Assembly (NCBI RefSeq): GCF_020882245.1
Contig: NC_083598.1
Location: 30,851,858 to 30,915,857 of the forward strand
Length of the DNA stretch: 64,000 bases
Direction of reading: 5' to 3'
Source of the DNA: Rhopalosiphum padi
Taxonomy: Eukaryota; Arthropoda; Insecta; Hemiptera; Aphididae
Part shown: positions 36,901 through 64,000 of the stretch, piece by piece
Position numbering within the stretch: position 1 is the first letter of the stretch
How the letters are laid out: the number at the start of each line of letters is the position of its first letter
Translations under genes and position numbers: made by a program
The notes under the pieces: generated by a model
What the model saw: only the letters and a program-made list of their open reading frames with translations
Told to the model about the DNA's origin: nothing
Databases searched by the model: none

Positions 36901-39636
36901 TATAAGTGCTGCGAAAAAATGTCTTTAATTACAATCATTTTTCTAATGCGAAAATCAGTTCTTAATTTTAATATTTCTAATTCAAAACAATAGCTAATGC
37001 TCTATACTCAATAGTTTATAATAAGTTAATAACCAATTATCATAATTTTATACCTAATGTTTAAAGAACCATTAACTCATTACTCATTATTGGTTTATTA
37101 AATGTTTAGTGATTGTTTATGCAACCTAGTACTAACCTTTTAAATAAACTTACTGCATTAGTGCATTATAGCCTGTAGACTGTAGTATTTGTATAAAAAT
37201 TGTTTTAGTAGAAATAGATATCGCCTCAAAAAAATAACCCTCTGTATCATCTGGTTGTACCTATTAGGCCATAGACAATACATTCATTCTGAATAATAAT
37301 TACTGTAATAACTAGAGCTCGGATTTATATGTAAATACATATTTTTACTGTGACTTGATAAATTAATTTAGGTGAGTTATAACTGATACATTTTTTTCAA
37401 GGGATTTACAATGGAATGAACTATTTTATTTTACATGTTTTTATATATTTCTCAATAATTCCACCAACCTAATGTGTTTAGCACACGCATTTCACCGAAA
37501 CCACCCGATCAAAATTTACAAAAGTAGACCATTAATATCTACAGTCCAAAGTTCCTACCCATATTGAAATATTTAGAAATATGTACCTATCCAGATTTAA
37601 GCCTCTCTCCAAAACCAATTGTAACTAGATAGGAACTTGGTTAAATGCCGCTAATTATTATGTTCTTTTGAATTTGAAAATTTAAAAATACATGTTATAA
37701 TAAATTGTAATCAAGATAATTAATATTTTTATTTTTTTTTTGGCTTTTTTATTTATATTTTATAATTTTGAATACCTTTTTTTAATTAATTTTACTATCT
37801 AAAATATAATTTGTTTTATTAGAAACTCATGTACATATGTATATATTCTATAATTAAATATTAATAAATAAATCATATTAGTAAAATACATATTTTGAGT
37901 TTTTTAGCACATATTTTGGTAGCATAAATACACATAAATCCATGCCCTAGTAATAACAACTATAATTTAAAAATAATCATGAATTGACAAATTAGATTAG
38001 TATCTTTTTAAATTTGAGTTTAATCAATAGCCCTCTTCAGCAACATTATATAATATTAAATTCTATATGACCAGATGTGAAACTGAAACAAAAAAACATT
38101 TTTATAAATTTGTAATGAAATTTTATTTTTTGTTGATTGTATTTCTAATAAATAATTTAATTCTTATTATGTTATTATTTTTCAGCTATCATTTTACAAA
38201 GCAATACCATTAAGAGCAATGTCACGTTTATGGGGTTATATTTCAGGATGTTACATCCCTAGGCAATTGAGATATTGGTTATATACTGCTTACTCCAAAC
38301 TATTTGGCGTTATTATAAATGAAATTGAATTACCTATGGAGTCGTATAAAAGTTTAGGAGAATTTTTTTCTAGGCGTTTAAAAGATGGAGTTCGGCCAAT
38401 ATGTTTGGACAAGCCAATGGTAAGAAATTTTACATTTATCTTAAATACTTAATGTGTTATTTTAACGTGATTTTAAATTTTTATGTTAGTATATTATTTA
38501 AATCAATTATAAATTCTAACAGGTGTCTCCTGCTGATGGTACCATAGTGAGTGTTGGACGTGTTACGTCCTGTCAAGTCGAACAAGTTAAGGGTGTCACA
38601 TATACTATCAAGTCATTTTTAGGTTCACCAACTTGGCAAGAAGACATAGTTTCTTCAAAATTAGAAACCTCACCAGTGAATACTGCAGCAAAAAGTGATA
38701 TGATGAAACGAGACTCTACATCCAATAATAATTATAGTGGTTGGTCCATTAATTCCACTTTCCTGTTTTACCATTACGGTCTTCTCACTATGCACATGTA
38801 TTGCATCAATTTCATATTCAACTTCCTCTCACAAGGTGTAAGCTTTTTTAGTCTTTCGTTTAAGAAACAAGATGTAACATTGTCAGACGATACACAAGAA
38901 AAAACTGTGTCTGTTGAACGACAAGACGAAAATGATGATGAATGTCAGCCATTTGATCCTCATTGGAACGAATATAAATCAAAATTATTGCACAATCCAG
39001 ACAATGAATTGTATCAGCTTGTGATTTATTTAGCTCCAGGAGATTATCATAGATTTCATTCACCAGCTCAATGGACTGTTAAATTTCGAAGACATTTTCA
39101 AGGTATAATATTGCAAACATTTTTAATTTTTATATCTCAATATGTATTGATTTAAATCATTTTTGTAGGTGAATTATTAAGTGTCAATCCAAAAATAGCC
39201 CGTTTACTACCAGATTTATTTGTGTTGAATGAGAGAGCAGTATATATTGGGGAATGGGAACATGGGTTTTTCTCAATGACTGCTGTTGGTGCTACAAATG
39301 TAGGATCCATCAAAGTACACTCTGATAAGGTAAATTAAAAAAAAAAGTCACACTTAGTGAATTCTATTATTTACATAATGTTTATGATATCTAAAGGGAT
39401 TGGAAACTAATAAGCGATGTCGCCGAAAAGACTTTAATCAACATGACCGTCCGTTTTCAACTCAATGGTCAATGGGACAAGAAGTTGGAGAATTCAGAAT
39501 GGGATCAACAGTAGTCTTGTTATTTGAAGCACCCAAAAGGTTTATTTTTGATGTGGAAGCTGGACAAACCATACAAATGGGACAAGCTCTTGGCAAAATA
39601 GAAGTTTCGCACGTTGATTATATTACTTCAAAATAA
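30983..39636 (+). CDS. PISD: Phosphatidylserine decarboxylase, mitochondrial proenzyme
   Basis: Exons: 30983-31049 (tentative), 31146-31333, 38186-38419, 38523-39102, 39169-39329 and 39397-39636; about 489 residues. The enzyme converts phosphatidylserine to phosphatidylethanolamine at the inner mitochondrial membrane. Visible catalytic elements are the aspartate of SPADG (exon starting 38523), the second histidine of HRFHSP (codon 39057-39059) and the self-cleavage site MGST. In MGST the serine at 39505-39507 becomes the pyruvoyl group. A transmembrane stretch ([15 protein letters not shown]) lies in exon 2, as in the family. The first exon is weak: donor GTGTGT, and no obvious mitochondrial presequence. 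It was chosen because it supplies an ATG and the needed phase. Compared with human PISD (409 residues) an extra block of roughly 90-100 residues separates the substrate-binding half from [15 protein letters not shown]. Intron 2 holds a 3.5 kb antisense transposon. An AATAAA lies at 39881-39886. Confidence 0.9.
31821..31994 (+). other. Coding-like fragment in PISD intron 2
   Basis: An open frame of 57 codons ends at TAA 31992-31994. Its second half is compositionally protein-like ([11 protein letters not shown], then [19 protein letters not shown]), unlike the random AT-rich frames around it. No good acceptor/donor pair or ATG is evident. I do not recognise the protein. Likely a transposon remnant, less likely a cassette exon ending in a stop. 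Confidence 0.25.
32613..33136. repeat. Left long terminal inverted repeat
   Basis: About 524 bases, reverse complement of 35567-36100. It includes CACGTGCGCGTCAAAGG and a TCAAAGGTCA direct half-site pair near 32735-32760. The inner limit lies at AAAAATGCATTCGTT. Confidence 0.85.
33287..35330 (-). pseudogene. Transposon-encoded FEN1/PIN-like nuclease with C-terminal CXC region, frameshifted
   Basis: Two abutting - strand frames: 35330-34080 (first ATG 35255, upstream stop at 35331-35333) and about 34110-33287. They are one gene broken by an extra base at or near the A7 run 34104-34110. The N-terminal part has the insect-repeat motifs DNEDV and [10 protein letters not shown], then [11 protein letters not shown]. 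Nuclease-type acidic motifs follow: VVVFDGYDD (about 34447-34475), [12 protein letters not shown] (about 34210-34244) and VGEDVDLLV (about 34155-34175). Next comes [10 protein letters not shown], placed like the helix-hairpin segment of FEN1/XPG proteins. A cysteine-rich CXC-type region (about 33463-33570, NCTKGC...CGC...C..C) precedes an acidic tail. The 5' end appears truncated compared with what I recall of this family. The DNA-cleaving role is inferred from motif order only. Confidence 0.72.
35567..36100. repeat. Right long terminal inverted repeat
   Basis: About 534 bases, the mirror of 32613-33136. The extra length relative to the left arm comes mostly from the segment AAGCATTATTTTCGTC near the tip. 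Confidence 0.85.
36106..38185 (+). other. Remainder of PISD intron 2
   Basis: AT-rich intron sequence from the right target duplication to the acceptor TTTTTCAG ending at 38185. No exon, RNA gene or clear transposon terminus was found. Confidence 0.5.
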
Positions 39637-40674
39637 ATTGAGTAATTAATAAAAAAAAATTTTAAAATCCTCTTGTCTCATAAAAACTTCAGTACATCCT
39701 TCTTACAGACTACTTTAAGGCTGACTAAATTTTTAATTAATTTATATCCATATAATAATTATTAATTAATTATTTAGTTTTTATGTTTACGTGATAGAGT
39801 TTGGAGTCCTGGTTTTTGTAGACCAGTATTATTATATTATATATAATAATTATTTCAATTTAACAAAAGTATTTTAAAACAATAAAGACAATTTTTTTTT
39901 TTAATTATACTCTTATCCAATTTTGAATAATTAGAAAATATATGTTTAAATTATTTTAAAATTAAAAATGAGTGACCAAAACTTATACTTGTGTGTGCAA
40001 CTATTTTTTCCTCTTTAAAAATGTAATAACTATTATAAATCAACATGATATTTGTTTGTGTGATATGTATAAAATATAAAATTAATTATGTTATCTAGTT
40101 AGTATTTTAAAAATGGTTAGTATGGAGTTTTTTTTAACTAGATATGAAAATGTACATGTACTCTTATAAACTTCATGGTTCAATTATAATAATTGAAGAA
40201 ATTAAATAGTTTATTACTAGTTATTGGATACTTTTTTATATGCAAATATTATATTCAACACAGTCCTGTAGTAAATAGTTTATAATTTTACAATATTTAA
40301 AAATGTTTTATGTCAATTACCATTAGTTTTAAAAAATATTTATATACTCATTAAAAATAAAAATGTGCATATTGAATTGCATTTAATATTTATTAAAAAT
40401 ATGTCAATACTTATAAAAAAATATATATATATAACAATAATTTAACAATAATATAATAGCATAATTATTAAAAATAAAATAAATGTCTTAAAATATCACA
40501 ATTATTGCATTTGTTTTTTTTTTATCATATTACAATATTACATATATAATTTATAGATATAGTTTGAATCACTTGATTTTAATTTTTTAATATTTATAAC
40601 TTGAGATTAATACACTAGTTTTTCAACAAACAATACTCAAGCATTTAAGTCTTCGTCGTGCCATAACATACTAT
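39637..40674. other. Convergent 3' spacer between PISD and RELCH
   Basis: PISD ends at 39636 (+) and RELCH ends at 40675 (-), leaving about 1 kb for both 3' UTRs. PISD has AATAAA at 39881-39886. For the - strand, candidate signals (TTTATT on the + strand) occur at 40389-40394 and overlapping the RELCH stop at 40674-40679. No other feature is seen. Confidence 0.55.
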
Positions 40675-43600
40675 TTATTGAGACTGATTATTTTTCTTCC
40701 AAAACATTGTTTGTTTGGCAATATTTGATGATTGAAACATTTTAACCATTTTAGGTTTCAAGTCTTGAGTAACACTGCTACCACTATTATTGAATAAATA
40801 CAATTAAATAAATAAATTGTGTAAATATGAATAAGATAATTGAAAAATAGAATTACGTTTCAGATTGAGACGGTAACCTTGACTCGGCTTCTTTGATCAA
40901 CATAGTTGACAATTCTTTTTGAGACAAATTATTCGTGTTACAAAGTTCTTCTAAACATCTACAAAATATTATAATACAATTTAAAATAACAAATAGTTAA
41001 TACTAAATATTAAAAAGACAGCATTAAAATAACCTTAAACTAGGCAAAAGAGATGACGTAATTGCACTTGGAGATAAGGTACATTCATAAAGGACTGTAC
41101 TGAATGCATCTAACAATACACGAGTCAGTTCTATTTTTTTTGTAATATCCGATGTTCTTACAGCTACACCAGAGTACATATTTAACTGCACCATCATCAC
41201 TAAGAAATTAATTTAAATTAAATTTCATAGTGAATATTGCATTTTGTAGTTATTACCATCTTCTCTATAAACTTGATCTGACTTAGGAGCCAATTTTCCA
41301 AAAGCTGTTATGAGTTCAGTTGCAAATACTATGCTATCACTTAACGTCCGATCGTCCATAAGACTTTTCATTTGAAAACGACATTTTTCAATAGTATCCT
41401 TGTTATTTGTTGACATCATCAGTTGACCAATAACTGGAACTAAGGCTATTTTTACATCACTAAAATCATATAAATTAAATTTAAATTCAATATATTTTTA
41501 AATAATTACTAAGTTAGTAAACAAACCAATTAGAATCATTTGAAAGTGTAATGAGAGCTGGCACAATTCGGTTAGTTATATTTATATCAGACAAGTATGG
41601 CATGACAGACGATAATAGTTCAGTCACAGCAAAACGAACTGCTTCTTTTTGACTAATTACACCTATGAAATCAGTAAGTTAATATTGTTTTTACATAGTA
41701 TTTTAGTAACTATACCTTCCCAAAGAGAGGATAAAATTAATTCATGTAAACGTTGATGGTTAAGTGCTAATTGACTGATTGTAAAGTGCAATATATTGAT
41801 GGGAACACCACATAATGGTAATGTACACACATATTTTTTTAAAGTTGCCTCCAACTCATGTTCTTCACGCTAGAAAATTTAACATCAAAACATTACGCTA
41901 GATAAAAGTTTATAGTTCTTTATTTAATCTCTTATTCACCTCAATTGGAGCTAAAATTGAACACATGTATATACATAGAAGAGTCATTGATGGTAATGCA
42001 TTAGCAATTTTACCTAAAGATTTTTCAAGATCTTGTATCTTTTTTACAAACAATGGTTTTACCTATTAAAAATATTTTTTTAGTTATTTATTGCTTTGTA
42101 TTATGAAAAATAATTATAATAAGTCATACTTTGTTCTGTGTAAACTTGGAACCAAAACCACAACAAAACGATTGAAATAATGCTATGAGTGACTGCAAAA
42201 GTTTTTGATTTTCAATTGATACCAAAGATGAAGATTCTATTAAGTTGGGTAACCTAAATATCACATACAAATTAATTAATTGTTTGTAATAAATATATTT
42301 ATTTTAAGCAGAATAAAAAAAACAAATCGCACATGCATTCAAAAAGCCACTGTAATCTAGGCCATTTTATTTTATTGTCCTCAACAACAGCATCAAAAGT
42401 ACACATCACTGTACCAATTGTATTATTTGGATCATTATAGAATATTTGTGGGTTACACAAACCTACACATATATCAGCAAAACCTGTCCCTGAAACATTA
42501 AAAAAAAAAAATAGTGCCCATCAAATTATTATAATAGTTGAATATTATTAAAAACAACAAGGTATTTATATTCTACTAACTCTGTTCTCCTCTTGGTGTA
42601 TCTTCATTTCGCAATGATATACATTCTGGAGCAGATGCTACAAATAGCACTAAGTATGGAAGTATGGAACGGATAGCATTGACCATATAGCAGCATTTAG
42701 ATTCTAAATGGTCAGTTTTTTGTGATTTTTTTTGAGAATCAAGTGTCTAAACAATATAAACCATTCAACTGGGTAAACAATGTAAAAGCTTTACAACTTG
42801 TATTTATTAACCTTAATTTGAGTTGTCAATGAGTTCATTAATCGCAAGAAGCAGTTTGATTGTAAACGGCCTTTGTCAAATGCCCATTTAGATAAGACTG
42901 GCAATAAGACTCCAATCGTAATTTCAACTATATATTTTAAATTATCTTTTAGGCCAATAAAAAGAAGTTCTTCAATCTACAAAATTGTTTATAATACATG
43001 AGTAAACAGGTATATTTTTGCTTAATATAATAATAAGCAGAATATATTTAAATGATAATATAAGTAAACAATACAAAATTAACACTAATTACTTGAGCAT
43101 ATTTGTCAGAATCAAAAATATAAACAGTATTAATTGCAATACTTTTAATAGTGGCTGCACGCACAGATTCATCAGTGTCTTCCATCAACATTTGTTGCAA
43201 TACAGAGAGTAAAGATTGCCTAGATTCACACTAAATATTTTCTTTAATAAATAACACATTTCATAAAAATATGTATGATTATACTATATATTATTAAAAA
43301 CAATAAAAACATACACTAATTAAAGGGCTAAACCACGAACAAGCCTCTGCAACCAATAATCTTTTCTCAGCATATTTATCTGTTAATAAATGCCATAATT
43401 GAGGCAATAATTCTTTTTCGAAAAATTCGCTATTTGAGTATTTTAGGAACCAAGATAAACCTAAAATAAAATAAGTAATAAATTAAAAATAGGTATGAAT
43501 AATTAATTAAAATATAGTCATAAATACCTCCTATAATTGAACTTCTTTCTTTTTTATTAGGCTTTTTTCTCATATTGAATAGAGAATGCAATAATTTTTC

Positions 43601-45445
43601 TCTTTCTGATATATCTGGATGAATGTGCATTAAGAGAACACTTAAAATAATAAAATCCTAATATATTTAAAAAAATAAACATGATTTTATTAATATATCA
43701 ATAAAAAAATAATGAACATTATATTACTTCTTGTTTTTCAGATTCTAAAATATTTTCATCATTTTGATTACGCAGCCTTTGATTTTCAAGAATTCGTAAA
43801 ATTGGATATAAATTCAATTCAACACCATCATCAGATAAAATATCCAAATCAACATCCAAATACATTAATGGCATTTGTTGATCAGACCAACATTTATTCA
43901 TTAACATATCACAAAAAACTGATGGTTCACAATTTTTTAAAACTTTTTGTTTATTACTTTTACTTGGCCGTAACCACTTTTCTTTAGATATTATAGGAGT
44001 TACTTCTGATAAATCTTTAGCTGATTTGAGCCTGTTGAAATAAGAATAACTTTTATTTTATCAAATTAAATAAAAAATACATAAGTAAAATTAAATATTA
44101 TTTACAATTGTAATTGAGAAAGAAGATTTTCGTTATCATTTTCTAGTTGAGAGATTACTTTTGTTAAATCACTGTAGTCTCCGTCTATCTATAAAATATT
44201 ATGCGTTAAGTAAATAATTATATTCAAATGACTAGAAAAATACCTGGGTAGCAATATTTGCGTAATCGTGTTTTTCACTCTGACAGGATACATCTGTTTT
44301 CAAGTAACTTTTAGCTCGATCCCTGTATAAAGATAATAAATGAGGTGGTCTTGAAATATTCAGACCAACATCATCCCAGATTTCAAAATCCTAAAATTAA
44401 AGCACAATTAGATTATATTCAATACATATTATATAAAATAAATTTAGTTTAAATAATATAGTAATATGTATGTTATATAATACTATAAAGTATATAAATG
44501 CTATTAGTTTTTTTTTAATTGATAAATTTAAAATGAAGCACAAGCAAGTAGATTTTAGCAAATAATAAAATAATTTACTTGATTTTCATTTTCATCTGCA
44601 AATGTAATAGATGTCAACTTATAATTATGTTGCATTAAGTATTCATTAACTAAAAAATTGAGAACTCGCTGTTCATGTGGTTTAATTCTATCATCATATT
44701 GGCTAATTTTAGGATCTTCCCCAGCAAATTCATCAGATTCTAAAAAAAAATTGTTTCAAGTGATTAATATACTTATTCAGGTTTCAATGTATTATTATAC
44801 ATAAAAACAATTTTAATTTGACTAGCTATTATTATAAGGTTGTTAAATACTAGGTATGATATCATACCTATAAGATAATAATAACATGTTTGTTAATGTA
44901 TAAAATATGAAGAAAAAACAACTATATGTTTGTTTTAAAATTTAAAACAATATTACCTACAGCTGCCACTGTCAAATTTGTTCTGAGGGCGTTAATTGTG
45001 TCTTTGGCTTTGCGCAGTTCAAACTCGAGGACAGCTACTCGTTCATTGATCGTCTTATCGCCATCTTCCGAGTACCTTGTCATCTCTAACGAGTCTAATG
45101 TAGCTTGACTCGACGAACGAGCTAAAAAATAAAATTGTTAATAAAGACAAATTAAACACATATATAATAAATTCAGCACACATTACATGATGTATAAGAT
45201 GGCAGTAAAATACTCTTATGCCAGCCTTACTTACCCATACTCAGAGTAATACTGATGTTGTCGTTTTGAGGGGATGAGTGTTCAAAATTGCTGGGGTTGG
45301 AGAAGAACTCTCGGAGTCCGGGTAGTTCCTTTCCGGCTTCGACGAGTTCATAATGGAGTTCCAGAGCAGTGAGCAACAGACGGTCATCCAACAGTTTTTT
45401 GGCTATGTCACCGTAGCTTGGACCTGTCGGCCCGTCCTCAGCCAT
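40675..45445 (-). CDS. RELCH: RELCH, LisH and HEAT-repeat protein (KIAA1468 orthologue)
   Basis: Twenty - strand exons: 45445-45235, 45121-44957, 44739-44579, 44390-44244, 44188-44106, 44031-43728, 43657-43528, 43460-43315, 43230-43093, 42976-42812, 42746-42581, 42489-42333, 42253-42130, 42062-41940, 41869-41716, 41662-41527, 41459-41257, 41199-41034, 40958-40857 and 40783-40675. All are GT-AG with matching phase; 1029 residues (human 1216). The N-terminus carries a LisH-like segment (DDRLLLTALELHYEL, then LREFFSNPSNFE), the coiled coil ERVAVLEFELRKAK and a second LisH block (RVLNFLVNEY, then DFEIWDDVGLNI). The rest is helical HEAT-type repeats. In mammals RELCH binds Rab11 and, with OSBP, links recycling endosomes to the trans-Golgi for cholesterol transfer. 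An upstream in-frame ATG at 45488-45490 is possible; the MAEDGP start at 45443-45445 was preferred. Head-to-head with scrib. Confidence 0.95.
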
Positions 45446-63619
<18,174 letters not shown>

Positions 63620-64000
63620 GTATGTTATTAATAGTCATTCAACTTAGTATTAGTATATATATTAGACAAAAATATTTAACCTATTATAGTTTTAACTTAT
63701 GAAAATATTCACATAATTTTTTGTCTCAATCTTAACTCATAACATCGACAATTTTAAGACTACATTTTACAGTTTTTACTTCTAAATTAAATTATTAAAA
63801 AAAAATGTCTGAGGTTCCCTAAAAATTATTCTTATCATTAAGTTTGATACTAGATCAATTCACTCTATTATTAAAAATAAAGTAAAACAAATTTTTTTTT
63901 AAATGTTAAATTGTTCATAGTATATATTGATAAAGAGACAACATACTCAAGCATTATAACCTCTTAAAATAATTAACATAATAAAATATTATTTAATTAT
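63620..64000 (+). other. scrib intron 11, truncated by window end
   Basis: Starts with donor GTATGT. AT-rich, with no acceptor followed by a recognisable scrib exon before the window ends. Confidence 0.6.

Overview
This is a strongly AT-rich animal nuclear sequence: spliced genes with short coding exons and GT-AG introns, TAA/TA microsatellites, and many small non-autonomous DNA transposons. Gene content and the recurrent short 'taggtacctac'-like texture suggest a hemipteran insect, most likely an aphid. That assignment is inference; no search was possible. No tRNA, rRNA, CRISPR array or bacterial-type operon was seen.

Layout. (1) 1-9.6 kb: clockwork orange (cwo, + strand), a bHLH-Orange circadian repressor. 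It has a CpG-rich promoter with three perfect CACGTG E-boxes, and a second E-box/E-box-like cluster lies inside its big intron. (2) 9.6-13.5 kb: intergenic. (3) 13.5-18.3 kb: an eight-exon prostaglandin reductase-1-like medium-chain dehydrogenase/reductase (+), with a hAT-type MITE in one intron. (4) 18.3-30.9 kb: gene-poor spacer with a dead Tigger/pogo-like element, a foldback repeat and a perfect hairpin. (5) 31-39.6 kb: mitochondrial-type phosphatidylserine decarboxylase (PISD, +). Its 6.9 kb intron 2 carries a 3.5 kb antisense element with about 530 bp terminal inverted repeats and a 5 bp target duplication. That element encodes a damaged FEN1/PIN-like nuclease with a C-terminal cysteine-rich CXC region. 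(6) 40.7-45.4 kb: a 20-exon RELCH (LisH/HEAT) gene on the - strand, tail-to-tail with PISD. (7) 45.4-46.5 kb: a 1.1 kb CpG-rich head-to-head promoter shared by RELCH and scribble. (8) 46.5-64 kb: the first 11 coding exons of scribble (+), which runs off the window. Its introns hold a series of hAT-like MITEs with clear 8 bp duplications, one poly(A) retroposon with an 11 bp duplication, and a CpG-rich patch.

The five genes are ordinary conserved single-copy genes with unrelated roles: clock repression, enone/lipid-mediator reduction, phosphatidylethanolamine synthesis, recycling-endosome-to-Golgi cholesterol transfer and epithelial polarity. There is no operon-like logic. The two pairings with possible regulatory meaning are the divergent RELCH/scrib promoter and the convergent PISD/RELCH 3' ends.

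The most novel-looking item is the long-TIR element at 32613-36100. It has no recognisable DDE transposase, only a FEN1-like nuclease plus CXC protein, and its two arms are almost identical, which suggests recent mobility.
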